A stretch of DNA of 64,000 nt, taken from contig NZ_JPOJ01000001.1 in assembly GCF_000733855.1 (NCBI RefSeq), positions 310,001 through 374,000 of the forward strand, given 5' to 3'. Numbering within the stretch: position 1 is the first letter of the stretch; each line of letters starts with the position of its first letter. The position numbers were made by a program, and so were the translations under genes. Source of the DNA: Methylomicrobium agile (GTDB lineage: Bacteria > Pseudomonadota > Gammaproteobacteria > Methylococcales > Methylomonadaceae). The notes under the pieces were generated by a model. It ran no database searches. It was given only the letters and a program-made list of their open reading frames with translations, and was not told the origin of the DNA. Positions 55,242-64,000 of this stretch are shown one piece after another.

Positions 55242-56594
55242 TTGCATATTCACATACTCGGCATCTGCGGCACCTTCATGGGCGGCCTGGCGGTGATCGC
55301 CAGGCAAATGGGGCACCATGTCACCGGCTCCGACCGGAACGTCTATCCGCCGATGAGCACGCAACTGGAATCTCAGGGGATTCTTTTAATGGAAGGCTAC
55401 CGGGCCGAAAATCTCGATCCGAAGCCGGATCTGGTGGTCATCGGCAATGCGCTGTCGCGCGGCAATCCGGAGGTCGAGGCCGTGCTGAACCGGGGCCTGG
55501 ATTATGTCTCCGGACCCGAATGGCTCGCCAGGCATGTGCTGCGGGACCGCTGGGTGCTCGGCGTGGCGGGCACGCACGGCAAGACGACTACAACGAGCAT
55601 GCTGAGCTGGATACTCGAACATCAGGGTTTCAAGCCCGGCTTTCTGATCGGCGGCATTCCGCTTAATTTCGGCGTATCGGCACGGCTTGGGGAATCGTCT
55701 TTCTTTGTCGTCGAGGCGGACGAATACGACTCGGCGTTTTTCGACAAACGCTCGAAATTCGTGCACTACCGGCCCCGAACCGTGATCTTGAACAATCTCG
55801 AATACGACCATGCGGACATTTTTCCGGATCTCGACGCGATCAAGAAACAGTTTCACCACCTGGTCCGGACGATTCCGGGCGAAGGTCTGATCATCGCCCC
55901 GGAAAACGAACCGAATATTCGAGACGTGCTCAACATGGGCTGCTGGACGCCGGTCGAGCGGACCTCGATCAACGGCGCGGCCGGATGGAATGCCCAGCTC
56001 GTCAAAGCCGACGGCAGCCGCTTTACGGTTTATCATGAGGGAATCGGGCAAGGCGAGGTCGATTGGCCGCTGACCGGCGAGCACAACGTGTCGAACGCAC
56101 TGGCTGCAATCGCCGCCGCGCATCATGCCGGCATCCGCTCCACGGACGCGATCGACGCTCTGGCCCGGTTCCGGAACGTGAAACGGCGGATGGAAGTGAT
56201 TGCGAAACTCGACAACGTGACTGTCTATGACGATTTCGCGCATCACCCGACCGCGATCGCGACCACGCTGGACGGCCTGCGCAAACAGGTCGGCCCGGAA
56301 CGCATCATCGCGGTCGTCGAACCGCGTTCGAACACGATGCGCCTCGGCGTTCATACCGAAACTTTGGCAAAATCATTGAACCAGGCCGATCGGGCGCTGA
56401 TCTATCAGCCCAAAGAATTAAACTGGGACCTGAGCCAGCTGAAACGCCATGCCTCGAACATCGAGATTTGCGAAAGCCTCGACCAGATCATCGCCCGGCT
56501 AAAACTGGAAGCGCGCTACGGCGGCCATTTCGTGTTGATGAGCAACGGCAGTTTTGGCGGCATTTATGCCGGATTATTGGCAGAATTACGCTAA
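55242..56594 (+). CDS. mpl: murein tripeptide ligase (UDP-MurNAc:L-Ala-gamma-D-Glu-mDAP ligase)
   Basis: Joins recycled murein tripeptide to UDP-MurNAc. The 450-residue Mur-ligase begins at a TTG (55242) giving HIHILGICGTFMGGLAVIARQMGH, the Mpl-specific start; no ATG fits. The P-loop GTHGKTTTT is at residues 110-118, with the central VEADEYDSAFFDKRSKF typical of Mpl, NNLEYDHADIF, NVKRRMEVI and DDFAHHPTAI. The length is standard. It is followed by a REP pair and then the heme operon. Confidence 0.95.
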   Translation: MHIHILGICGTFMGGLAVIARQMGHHVTGSDRNVYPPMSTQLESQGILLMEGYRAENLDPKPDLVVIGNALSRGNPEVEAVLNRGLDYVSGPEWLARHVLRDRWVLGVAGTHGKTTTTSMLSWILEHQGFKPGFLIGGIPLNFGVSARLGESSFFVVEADEYDSAFFDKRSKFVHYRPRTVILNNLEYDHADIFPDLDAIKKQFHHLVRTIPGEGLIIAPENEPNIRDVLNMGCWTPVERTSINGAAGWNAQLVKADGSRFTVYHEGIGQGEVDWPLTGEHNVSNALAAIAAAHHAGIRSTDAIDALARFRNVKRRMEVIAKLDNVTVYDDFAHHPTAIATTLDGLRKQVGPERIIAVVEPRSNTMRLGVHTETLAKSLNQADRALIYQPKELNWDLSQLKRHASNIEICESLDQIIARLKLEARYGGHFVLMSNGSFGGIYAGLLAELR

Positions 56595-56601
56595 TAACAT
56601 T

Positions 56602-56678
56602 GTAAGGGGCGGAACACGGTAGCGGTTCCGCCATAGGCAACTCCCAGTTGGCGGAACCGCTATCGCGTTCCGCCCTAC
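56602..56678. repeat. paired REP-like element between mpl and hemC
   Basis: GTAAGGGGCGGAAC...GCGGTTCCGCC is followed by CCAGTTGGCGGAACCGC...GCGTTCCGCCCTAC in inverted orientation. The order of stems and the CCAGTTGGCGGA linker match the copy at 34401-34475, so these two are the closest relatives among the four REP pairs in the window. Confidence 0.75.
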
Positions 56679-56717
56679 ACATTTTTTCAACCCTAATTTT
56701 ATAGTCCGATCCCAACC

Positions 56718-57641
56718 ATGAAACCGATCCGCATCGCAACGCGCAAAAGCCCGCTCGCACTGTGGCAGGCAAACCATGTCGCCGCCCTGCTGGAACGACA
56801 TTTTCCGGGTATCCGGACCGAACTGGTGCAAATGACGACGCGGGGCGACAAGATGCTCGACGCGCCGCTCGCCAAAGTCGGTGGCAAGGGCCTGTTCGTA
56901 AAGGAACTCGAACAGGGCATGCTCGAAGGCGAGGCCGACATCGCGGTGCACTCGATGAAGGACGTACCGGTCGAATTTCCGGATGGGCTGCATCTGGCGG
57001 CGATACTCAAGCGCGAGGATCCTACCGACGCGCTGGTGTCGAACCGCTTCGCAGGCCTCGACGAATTGCCTGCCAACGCCCGGATCGGCACTTCGAGCCT
57101 GCGCCGGCAATGCCAGATCAAACAGCGTTTCCCGAATGCCGAAATCCTTCAGCTCCGGGGCAACGTGAACACTCGGCTCGCCAAACTCGACGCCGGCGAC
57201 TTCGATGCGGTGATCCTGGCCTCGGCCGGCCTGATACGCCTGGGGATGGCAGACAGGATCCGGGAGCGCCTCGATCCGGCGATCAGCCTGCCCGCGATCG
57301 GCCAGGGCGCGATCGGCATCGAATGCCGCCGCGACGACGCGGAAATCAATGCCCTGCTCGGCGCCTTGCACGACAGCGATACCGCCGTTTGCGTACGCGC
57401 GGAACGCGCGATGAATGCCCGGCTGCAAGGTGGCTGCCAGGTGCCGATCGCGGGATTCGCCGAGAAACACGGCGAACGCCTGTTCATGCGCGGACTGGTC
57501 GGCGCGCCGGACGGCTCGGTGATTTACCACAGCGAGAGCCGGGATGACCTGGACCGGGCGGAAGACTTGGGCAGGCACATCGCCGAAGATCTTCTGGCGC
57601 AAGGCGCCGATCGAATCCTCGCCGCATTGTATCCGGGATGA
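56718..57641 (+). CDS. hemC: porphobilinogen deaminase (hydroxymethylbilane synthase)
   Basis: Polymerises four porphobilinogens into hydroxymethylbilane. The 307 residues start [15 protein letters not shown], the family N-terminus; then [37 protein letters not shown] and the dipyrromethane-cofactor cysteine C240 in [12 protein letters not shown]. It opens the hemC-D-X-Y operon and overlaps hemD by 4 bases. Confidence 0.98.
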   Translation: MKPIRIATRKSPLALWQANHVAALLERHFPGIRTELVQMTTRGDKMLDAPLAKVGGKGLFVKELEQGMLEGEADIAVHSMKDVPVEFPDGLHLAAILKREDPTDALVSNRFAGLDELPANARIGTSSLRRQCQIKQRFPNAEILQLRGNVNTRLAKLDAGDFDAVILASAGLIRLGMADRIRERLDPAISLPAIGQGAIGIECRRDDAEINALLGALHDSDTAVCVRAERAMNARLQGGCQVPIAGFAEKHGERLFMRGLVGAPDGSVIYHSESRDDLDRAEDLGRHIAEDLLAQGADRILAALYPG

Positions 57642-58426
57642 GTTCACTGAACGGGGCGCACGTCCTGGTGACTCGCCCGCAACATCAGGCCAACAATCTA
57701 TGCCGCCTGATCGAACGTCAGCAAGGCATCGCGGTCGCCTTTCCGACCATCGAAATCGTTGCCGCGAACGGCCGCGACCGGATCGCCGAAGTGCTGGCAA
57801 ACCTGCATCGCTTCCAATGGGTTGTTTTCATTAGCGCAAATGCAGTAAATTTTGCACTGCTCGCGAATGATGGCAAAATAGAACAATTTAGCAGCGTGCG
57901 GATTGCCGCGATCGGGGCAGCGACAGCCAAGGCACTTGCCGCCGCCGGTCTAACGGCCGATCTTGAACCCGCAGGCGGCTCGGACAGCCGGACACTGCTC
58001 GCGATGCCGGCAATGCAGCAGGTTTCGGGCCAGCACATCCTGATCGTGCGCGGCGCAGGCGGCCTCGACACGTTGCGCGAGGGACTCGTCAATCGCGGCG
58101 CGGCGGTCGATTATCTGGATGTTTATCGAAGAACGCGCCCGCTTGCGGATCCGGCGCCGGTACTGGACTTGCTGGAGCAAAAGCGGCTCGGGCTGATCGT
58201 AGCGACCAGCGGCGAAGCCTTAAAAAACCTATTGATCATACTGGGCGAAAAAGGGCGAAACCTGGCGTTGGCCACTTCTCTGATAGTCGTCAGCGGCCGC
58301 ATCCGCCAACTGGCCGAAGACAGCGGGTTTGAACGAATTTATGTAACGGATAGCCCTTCGGATACAGCAATTCTCGAAAAAATAATAACTTGGGCAACAG
58401 GTGAAAAAAGTGGCCGAACTGAATGA
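57638..58426 (+). CDS. hemD: uroporphyrinogen III synthase
   Basis: Cyclises hydroxymethylbilane to uroporphyrinogen III with inversion of ring D. The 262 residues have the loosely conserved HemD layout of two similar alpha/beta domains: [18 protein letters not shown] at the start, [27 protein letters not shown], and near the end [14 protein letters not shown] and [15 protein letters not shown]. It sits between hemC (4-base overlap) and hemX (26-base overlap), which confirms the call. Confidence 0.95.
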   Translation: MSSLNGAHVLVTRPQHQANNLCRLIERQQGIAVAFPTIEIVAANGRDRIAEVLANLHRFQWVVFISANAVNFALLANDGKIEQFSSVRIAAIGAATAKALAAAGLTADLEPAGGSDSRTLLAMPAMQQVSGQHILIVRGAGGLDTLREGLVNRGAAVDYLDVYRRTRPLADPAPVLDLLEQKRLGLIVATSGEALKNLLIILGEKGRNLALATSLIVVSGRIRQLAEDSGFERIYVTDSPSDTAILEKIITWATGEKSGRTE

Positions 58427-59660
58427 ACAAATAGAAGGGAATGCGGAAAATCTGGTGAAAACACGGCGATCCCGCAGCGGATTCTGGTTCGGCATCGTTA
58501 TCATTCTGACCATTCTCGCCATCGCTGGCGCCGGTTACTATTTACTGTCGCAACTCAGGGAGCGGCAAACCAGTCTGGGCGGCGAAGTCCAGCAAGAGAT
58601 GGCCAAGAAAATTTCCGATTACCAGGCCCAGTTGACCGCGATTCAGGAACAATTGTCCACGCTCGAAACAACGGTCACGAACCGGGACGATCACTTTACC
58701 AAAAGGCTCGACGAAGTCTCCCGGTTACACAGCGAAAAGTTGGATACGGCACGTAAAGAACTGAACGAGGAAATTACCCGCCTGCAGCGCCAGCTCGGCA
58801 AGACACGCGGCGACTTGCTGATTGCGGACGCCGAATACCTGCTCGGCACCGCCAATGAAAGACTGCAGCTGGTCGGCGACGTGAATACGGCGCGGGAAGC
58901 GCTCGAAGCCGCCGACGAGCGCCTTCACGAAAGCGGCGACGCGGCCGTATTCAAGGTGCGCGAGGAAATCGCCAAAGAAATCGCCTCGTTGAAAAACGTG
59001 GAGGCAGCCGACATCGTCGGACTCTACGCTTCGTTGCAAAGCCTTCAGGAAACCTCCGGGAATCTTACCCTGCTGTTGCCCTACGCAGGCAAGGCGCTGA
59101 GCCCTACGACCGAAATCCACAGCCATGCCGACAGCAATGAGCCTTCTCATGAACTGCTGGACTCGGCAATTGAAAGGCTGCACGGCATCGTGACAATCCG
59201 CCATACCGATCAACCAGTCAAGGAAACCCTGACTCCGGAAGAAGCTCAATTCATCCGCGAACAACTGCGCGCGAAACTGGAAACGGTCAAAGTCGCGCTG
59301 GTGCAGCAGAACGAAGCGCTATACAAAGCCGCCCTGGACGATGCGAAAAAATGGACCGAAGAGAACTTCACGCCGAACCCGGAAACGCGCAAATTCATCA
59401 CTGAAATCGACCGGTTCAAGGCCATCAATATCCGGAGCCATTTCCCCGACATCAGCGAATCGTTGAAACTGCTCAGAAACATTACCAAATTACGGGTCGA
59501 AACCGATAAGGCTCTGCAGGCTGCGCCGGCCGCAAAACCGGCACCCGAACAAAAACCGCTGCCATCGGAACCGGCACCGGCACAGGTCCCTCCGCCTGCC
59601 GCTCAGCCGCAACAACCTGTTCAGATTGCCCCCATCCAACCGGAACCGAATAAAAAATGA
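58401..59660 (+). CDS. hemX: HemX, putative uroporphyrinogen-III C-methyltransferase-like membrane protein
   Basis: A 419-residue bitopic protein conserved between hemD and hemY in proteobacteria; despite its old annotation as a methyltransferase, no SAM motif is visible. A short cytoplasmic segment is followed by one membrane helix (WFGIVIILTILAIAGAGYYLL, about residues 28-48), a long coiled coil (about 60-150), a helical domain and a Pro/Ala-rich tail. GTG at 58401 overlaps hemD by 26 bases. The role in heme pathway assembly is inferred from operon position. Confidence 0.93.
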   Translation: MKKVAELNEQIEGNAENLVKTRRSRSGFWFGIVIILTILAIAGAGYYLLSQLRERQTSLGGEVQQEMAKKISDYQAQLTAIQEQLSTLETTVTNRDDHFTKRLDEVSRLHSEKLDTARKELNEEITRLQRQLGKTRGDLLIADAEYLLGTANERLQLVGDVNTAREALEAADERLHESGDAAVFKVREEIAKEIASLKNVEAADIVGLYASLQSLQETSGNLTLLLPYAGKALSPTTEIHSHADSNEPSHELLDSAIERLHGIVTIRHTDQPVKETLTPEEAQFIREQLRAKLETVKVALVQQNEALYKAALDDAKKWTEENFTPNPETRKFITEIDRFKAINIRSHFPDISESLKLLRNITKLRVETDKALQAAPAAKPAPEQKPLPSEPAPAQVPPPAAQPQQPVQIAPIQPEPNKK

Positions 59661-60898
59661 AAAAGATTCTTTATTTCCTGGGGCCGGTATTTATCACGAT
59701 TGCCGCGGCACTGGGGGCCTATTACGGATTCAAGAGTCTGGAAACGCCCGGCTATGTCCTGGTAGGAATCGGCCACTGGTCGATCGAGACGACGCTGGCC
59801 GCTTTCGTGGTCGCTTTGATCCTCGCGTTTTTTTTGCTTTATATCTTCTTCCGCTTGCTCGGCTGGCTGTTCCGGCTGCCGGGCCAGCTTAAGAAACGCG
59901 GCAGCCACATCAAATTCAACCGTTCGCAGGAAGCGTTGATCGCGGGGCTGGTCGATTCGGCGGAAGGCAACTGGGAACAGGCGGAAAAAATTCTGATCAA
60001 GCATGCCTCCCATAGCGGCGCGCCGTTGATCCATTACTTGACCGCCGCCCGCGCGGCTCAGTCGCGCGGTGCGTTCGATAAACGCGACGAATATCTGCAG
60101 AAAGCCGCCGATCAGGCGCCCGGTTCGAATATCGCAATCGGTCTGACCCAGGCCGAACTGCATCTGTCCGGCAACCAGTTCGACCAGGCGCTCGAAACGC
60201 TGGCCAAACTGCACTCGATCAATCCGACGCATGCGAGCGTATTGAAATTGCTGCATCAAACCTATCAACAGGTCGGCGATTGGGAAGCGATACGGAAACT
60301 GCTGCCTTCGCTTCATCACAACAAGGTATTGATGGAAGCCGAGGTCAAACTGCTCGAAACCGAAACCTTCAGCCGGCTGCTGAAACAGGCCGCCGAACTC
60401 GGCGATGCGAGCCAGATCGCTCTGCTCTGGAGCGAAACGCCGGCGCACATTAAAAAAATGCACGGCATGTCGGCGATCTATTTTGCCGCGATGATCGAAG
60501 CCGGCGCCGGCGCCCAGATCGAAGAAGAGCTTGCGCATACGCTGTCGGTCAATCTGGACGACACTTTGCTGGTTCTGTACGGCAGCATACAATCGAACGA
60601 CGCGGCCGGACAATTGGCGACCGCCGAACAATGGCTGACCGCAGGTCCCGGCAACGCGGTGCTGTTATCGACTCTCGGCAAGCTCTCCCTGCAGTTGGGC
60701 GATGGCGAAAAAGCCGAAAGCTATCTGAACCGAAGCATTACGCTCGACCCGAGCGTAGACGCCTATCAACTGCTGGGCGATTTGTACTTTGGTCAGAACG
60801 AAAAGGACAAGGCTTGCGAGAGCTATAAATCCGCGCTGGAGCTCTCTTCCAGCGAAATCGTGACCCGTCTGGACCAAATCGTCGAACACGAAGAATAG
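59657..60898 (+). CDS. hemY: HemY, heme-biosynthesis-associated TPR membrane protein
   Basis: A 413-residue protein of the proteobacterial HemY family (unrelated to protoporphyrinogen oxidase of Bacillus). Two N-terminal membrane helices (FLGPVFITIAAALGAYYGF and LAAFVVALILAFFLLYIFF) precede TPR-like helical repeats, with FNRSQEALIAGLVDSAEGNWEQAEKIL as the conserved HemY_N block. It is thought to influence late heme or cytochrome assembly. It overlaps hemX by 4 bases and ends the operon. Confidence 0.93.
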   Translation: MKKILYFLGPVFITIAAALGAYYGFKSLETPGYVLVGIGHWSIETTLAAFVVALILAFFLLYIFFRLLGWLFRLPGQLKKRGSHIKFNRSQEALIAGLVDSAEGNWEQAEKILIKHASHSGAPLIHYLTAARAAQSRGAFDKRDEYLQKAADQAPGSNIAIGLTQAELHLSGNQFDQALETLAKLHSINPTHASVLKLLHQTYQQVGDWEAIRKLLPSLHHNKVLMEAEVKLLETETFSRLLKQAAELGDASQIALLWSETPAHIKKMHGMSAIYFAAMIEAGAGAQIEEELAHTLSVNLDDTLLVLYGSIQSNDAAGQLATAEQWLTAGPGNAVLLSTLGKLSLQLGDGEKAESYLNRSITLDPSVDAYQLLGDLYFGQNEKDKACESYKSALELSSSEIVTRLDQIVEHEE

Positions 60899-61033
60899 CC
60901 CAGCCCGAGCTAGCGTGACATCCTGGCGGTATTTACCGTTCCCCGGCGCGTATGCGTAGCGGAGAGAGGGAAACTCAGAGAAAATGGCTGCTCTCTCCCG
61001 CGAGTATACAGTGAACAAGAACGGCCAGAATGA

Positions 61034-61846
61034 TCAGGCCGACGCCGCCCGATTTTTCCCGTCCCAGAACGGCGATTTCTTGATTTCGTTCGACAAAAAC
61101 CCGATAAATTTCCGGATCAGCTTGCGGTTGTAGCCGATCAATTGTTTTATCCGGGTCTTGGAGGCGCCGCCGAGATCCTCCGTGGCGCGGGGAATCGCGT
61201 TGATGAAGGACCGCAAAGGATCGACCACCCGCATCTGAAACAGCACGGAAATATCCGACGGCAACTCTTTCGCAAAATGCGCGAGGCGGTCGTAGTTTCG
61301 CGCGCCCGGCTTTAACACCTCTTCCTGCAGCTGCTGAATGACGGCGGCGTAGCGGATCGCCGTCTGCTGGGAGATGTGATGCATCGCGAAACGCGTGGGC
61401 TCAAGGATCGCCTGTTCGAAATAGTGCATCGCCTTGTCGGGGCTGCGTTGAATCAGGCTGACCGTCGCCTGGGTATTTTCCCGCAGCAGCCGTTGTTTTT
61501 GTTTGATGACCTCCCGGCTGTGGTCGACGAAGCCCTGCAACAAGCCGATGTTGCGCCGAATCTCGCCTAATACCGGCCTGACCATTCTCTCGTCGATTCC
61601 ATTTTTGATCTGGTAGCGCAACTCGTAAATCTTGTCCAGCGTCGATTTCTCGAGCTCTTTCTGTGCTGCCGCCAGTTTCGTTTCCAAATCGCCGATATAG
61701 GTATCGCGCTCGGCCAAGGTCGTTTTCAAAAACGCAATGGTCTCTTTGTTCAACTCCAACTGCATCGTTAATGTCGAAACCTGATCTTCCAGCCGATTCA
61801 GCTTGATCAACAAATCGCTTTGGACCGTGTCGCTATTCGATTCCAT
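61034..61846 (-). CDS. coiled-coil protein of unknown function
   Basis: I do not recognise a characterised family. The 270 residues start at ATG 61846 with a strong AGGGGGA ribosome site. An N-terminal coiled coil (about residues 8-75, heptad-like IKLNRLEDQVSTLTMQLELN) leads to a helical charged body with REVIKQKQRLLRENTQA and MHYFEQAILEPTRFAMHHIS, then a basic C-terminus (KTRIKQLIGYNRKLIRKFIGF). There is no signal peptide or membrane helix, so it is probably cytoplasmic. It stands alone with its own candidate promoter. The long intergenic space before it (61847-62071) shows no other gene. Confidence 0.65.
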   Translation of the reverse strand: MESNSDTVQSDLLIKLNRLEDQVSTLTMQLELNKETIAFLKTTLAERDTYIGDLETKLAAAQKELEKSTLDKIYELRYQIKNGIDERMVRPVLGEIRRNIGLLQGFVDHSREVIKQKQRLLRENTQATVSLIQRSPDKAMHYFEQAILEPTRFAMHHISQQTAIRYAAVIQQLQEEVLKPGARNYDRLAHFAKELPSDISVLFQMRVVDPLRSFINAIPRATEDLGGASKTRIKQLIGYNRKLIRKFIGFLSNEIKKSPFWDGKNRAASA

Positions 61847-61903
61847 GCATTCCCCCTTTTGATGATGTTATTGTTATAGTTTATGGTTGACCGGACCAGC
61901 GCA

Positions 61904-61932
61904 TTGATAACAAGCACCACCAAAAAAGTCAA
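61904..61932 (-). promoter_or_regulatory. candidate promoter of the coiled-coil gene
   Basis: On the minus strand TTGACT (61932-61927) and TATCAA (61909-61904) are 17 bases apart, about 57 bases upstream of the ATG at 61846. The -10 is weak; a second AT-rich site (TATAAC) lies closer to the gene. Confidence 0.35.
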
Positions 61933-62071
61933 TCAATATTAATCAATTACATGTTTTAAACCGAAACGGAGCCGCAAAAACGGCGATGGATTCCGGATTG
62001 GAAACGCACGCGGGAGGCACTGCTTGCGCATCGGTTACAAACTGCCGCAAGACTGGAGGCGACTCCTCGAA

Positions 62072-62281
62072 TCAGTAATGGGGAGGAATCTCGTGAACCG
62101 TTTCGCCGGTATTGCCGGTTTCGGCCAACAGATTCTGCATCCGCTCGTTCAAAAGGCGGCAGATGCCTTCGAGCCGGTCTATTTGCTGTTGCTGCTGACT
62201 GACGACCCGATTCAAGGCCTGCAGTAAATCTTCCTGATAGGCGGCCTTGATTTCGAGTTCTATGATCCTTTCTTCGTTCAT
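62072..62281 (-). CDS. slyX: SlyX family protein
   Basis: A 69-residue coiled-coil protein of the SlyX family, whose function is unknown. The sequence shows ERIIELEIKAAYQEDLLQALNRVV and QQQQQIDRLEGICRLLNERMQNL followed by the C-terminal EIPPHY motif that defines SlyX. It is 10 bases downstream of hemN on the same strand. Confidence 0.92.
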   Translation of the reverse strand: MNEERIIELEIKAAYQEDLLQALNRVVSQQQQQIDRLEGICRLLNERMQNLLAETGNTGETVHEIPPHY

Positions 62282-62291
62282 TGCTTGCTTC

Positions 62292-63674
62292 TTAAATAAC
62301 TTTCGAAAACTGCTGCCGGTTTTTTTGCGCCAGATAGCGGTCGAATACCATGCAGATATTGCGGATCAGCAAACGGCCCGCCGGAGAGACCGCAATTCCT
62401 TCGGCCGACAATGCCAATAAGCCGTCGGCCTGCATCGGCTTCAAAACTTCGATTTCGCGAGCGAAATAGTCGGCGAAATCGATCGCAAATTTTTTTTCGA
62501 TTACCGCGAAACTCAATTCGAAATGGCAGATCAATTGGGTAATCACCGCCCGGCGCAGTTTGTCGTCCTGATCGAGATCGACGCCTTTGAACACCGGCAG
62601 TTTATGGTGGCGGATCAATTTGTCGTAGGTTTCGAGGTCTTTCACGTTCTGGATATACGCATCCCCCACCCGGCCGATCGACGTAATCCCGAACCCGACC
62701 AGGTCGCAATCCGAATGCGTGGAATAACCCTGGAAATTACGGTACAGCTTGCCTTCGCGCTGCGCGATCGCGAGCTCGTCGTCGGGCCTTGCAAAATGGT
62801 CCATGCCGATATACGCATAGCCGGCCTCGGTCAGCCGCAAGCCGACCATTTGCAGGATGGCCAGCTTCACGTCCGGGGCCGGCAAGTCGGCTTCATGGAT
62901 TTGACGTTGGGTCTTGAACCGCGTCGGCAAGTGCGCATAATTGAACACCGACAGCCGGTCCGGCCGCGCGGCCAGAATCCTGTCGAGCGTTTTGGAAAAA
63001 GTTTCGACCGTTTGCAGCGGCAGGCCGTAGATCAGATCGATATTGGTCGAGCGAAAGCCGTGCCTGCGCGCAGCTTCCATCACGCTGAAGGTCTGTTCCT
63101 CACTTTGCAGCCGGTTCACCGCCCGCTGCACTTTCGGATCGAAATCCTGCACGCCCAGGCTGATCCGGTTGAAGCCCAGCCCGCGCAGCTGTTCGATGGT
63201 ACCTTCATGCGTTTCCCGGGGGTCGATCTCGATCGAATATTCGCCGCGGTCGTCGTCCCGCAGCGAAAAATGGGCGCGCGTGACCGCCATCAGCCGCTGC
63301 ATCTGGTCGTCGCTCAAAAAAGTTGGGGTTCCCCCGCCCCAGTGCAGTTGATCGACAACCCGGCTTTTATCGAACAACGCGCCCTGCATGGCGATCTCCT
63401 TGCAGAGATTATCCAGATACGGCACCGCATGCCCGCGATTTTTGGTCACGATCTTGTTGCAGGCGCAATAAAAGCAGACCGTATCGCAAAACGGCAGATG
63501 AAAATACAAGGACAACGGGCCGCCCGCCCGGTTCGATTTGGCGATATGCCAGCGGTAATCGGTATCGGTGAACCCCTCGTGCAGTTCGAGTGCGGTCGGG
63601 TAGGAGGTATAACGCGGCCCGGCCTTATCGTAGCGGTTGATCAGGTTCAGGTCGAAAATGATTGATTGATCCAT
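62292..63674 (-). CDS. hemN: oxygen-independent coproporphyrinogen III oxidase
   Basis: A radical-SAM enzyme converting coproporphyrinogen III to protoporphyrinogen IX without oxygen. The 460 residues from ATG 63674 contain the HemN N-terminus YDKAGPRYTSYPTA, the 4Fe-4S motif CDTVCFYCACN (CxxxCxxC then Cys), HWGGGTPTFLS, SLGVQDFDPKVQRAVNR, INVDLIYGLP-type DLIYGLPLQT and the C-terminal CMVFDRYL. These mark true HemN rather than HemW. A TTG at 63698 is an alternative start; neither has a clear ribosome site. Confidence 0.97.
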   Translation of the reverse strand: MDQSIIFDLNLINRYDKAGPRYTSYPTALELHEGFTDTDYRWHIAKSNRAGGPLSLYFHLPFCDTVCFYCACNKIVTKNRGHAVPYLDNLCKEIAMQGALFDKSRVVDQLHWGGGTPTFLSDDQMQRLMAVTRAHFSLRDDDRGEYSIEIDPRETHEGTIEQLRGLGFNRISLGVQDFDPKVQRAVNRLQSEEQTFSVMEAARRHGFRSTNIDLIYGLPLQTVETFSKTLDRILAARPDRLSVFNYAHLPTRFKTQRQIHEADLPAPDVKLAILQMVGLRLTEAGYAYIGMDHFARPDDELAIAQREGKLYRNFQGYSTHSDCDLVGFGITSIGRVGDAYIQNVKDLETYDKLIRHHKLPVFKGVDLDQDDKLRRAVITQLICHFELSFAVIEKKFAIDFADYFAREIEVLKPMQADGLLALSAEGIAVSPAGRLLIRNICMVFDRYLAQKNRQQFSKVI

Positions 63675-63931
63675 GGAGAAGAAAATGGGTCCCGGCAAGG
63701 AATAAACGCTTTAAAAGTAAGCTTATTGTAGACGCAGTCGCGAGCGGGCGTCCACGATCGCAAGCAAACTCGGCCAATCCTGAATGCTGTTGTCCATCAA
63801 AAAACGAACCGGCTTCCATTTTGGCCGGTTTCGTTGAAAAATTTCGACTTTTATCGAACGCAGCGGATCCGGAAGCCAAACCGGAAATGCTCTTCGCTGA
63901 CATTTTTCCCGTTTCTCATCAGGAGAATTCC

Positions 63932-64000
63932 ATGAATACCGACCGTCCCCCTCTTGTCGTCGAAAAATTGTCGGCTTTTCTCACCACGCCGCTGGAAACG
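63932..64000 (+). CDS. start of an unidentified gene, cut by the right edge
   Basis: An ATG at 63932 preceded by AGGAG opens 23 codons (MNTDRPPLVVEKLSAFLTTP...) to the end of the window. Too short to identify. Divergent from hemN across about 250 bases (63675-63931) in which I see no other gene. Confidence 0.5.
   Translation, partial: MNTDRPPLVVEKLSAFLTTPLET

Noticed and set aside
63625-63903. Minus-strand frame of 92 codons upstream of hemN
   Set aside because: No ribosome site or family features, and it overlaps the hemN N-terminus in another frame.

Overview
This 64 kb window is a contiguous stretch of a fairly GC-rich gammaproteobacterial chromosome. I read it as a type I (Methylococcales-like) methanotroph. 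The basis is the four-gene sucrose cluster amylosucrase, fructokinase, sucrose-phosphatase and sucrose-phosphate synthase, which is characteristic of halotolerant methanotrophs, together with an HpnN-type hopanoid RND transporter and sodium/proton antiporters. No methane oxidation gene lies in the window, so the genus is inference. Gene order around rpoD (rpsU, yqeY, dnaG, rpoD, CAU tRNA) is the classic gammaproteobacterial macromolecular synthesis operon.

Layout. 0-2 kb: a truncated rlmJ, an RMD1/DUF155 membrane protein and a small exported His/Gly-rich protein of unknown role. 2.6-7.3 kb: uvrA and an APC amino acid permease, with a terminal-inverted-repeat element between them. 7.5-21.4 kb: an ion and osmotic-balance block with a frameshifted KdpE-like regulator, a KdpD-like kinase lacking the usual N-terminus, NhaD-1, the sucrose operon (sps-spp-fruK-ams), a DapB-like oxidoreductase, a CPA2 antiporter and NhaD-2. 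21.5-32 kb: a second copy of the inverted-repeat element beside tatA, then an AI-2E/PerM permease, a CNNM/CBS protein, apbE, hpnN, marC, corA and glpD. 32.1-32.6 kb: a 9-bp tandem repeat array. 32.6-38 kb: comF diverging from a biotin operon bioB-F-H-C-D, without bioA. 38-42.5 kb: a GST, a small membrane protein, and an SDR / DUF523-DUF1722 / CAAX-protease / rsmE run. 42.6-46 kb: S-adenosylmethionine cycle genes metF, ahcY and metK. 46-51.7 kb: the tRNA and the rpoD operon, with tsaD divergent. 51.8-56.6 kb: gpmI, apaH, apaG and mpl. 56.7-61 kb: heme operon hemC-D-X-Y. 61-64 kb: an unknown coiled-coil protein, slyX, hemN and the start of an unidentified gene.

Working together. In the 7.5-21.4 kb block, sodium is exported by NhaD/CPA2-type antiporters, sucrose can be made as a compatible solute and recycled through amylosucrase and fructokinase, and a two-component system related to the osmotic/K+ sensor KdpDE lies beside one antiporter instead of beside kdpFABC. 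The regulator carries an apparent one-base deletion, and NhaD-1 departs from NhaD-2 at otherwise matching motif positions, so part of this block may be decaying or re-purposed.

Intergenic space carries several repeat families: two copies of an element with AATRCGRATTAAGAG ends, four paired REP-like palindromes, a 14+10 unit 9-bp array and isolated perfect palindromes. No CRISPR array, intact insertion sequence, prophage or rRNA was found. The most unusual items are the repeat elements and the salt/sucrose block; I saw no clearly new enzyme system.
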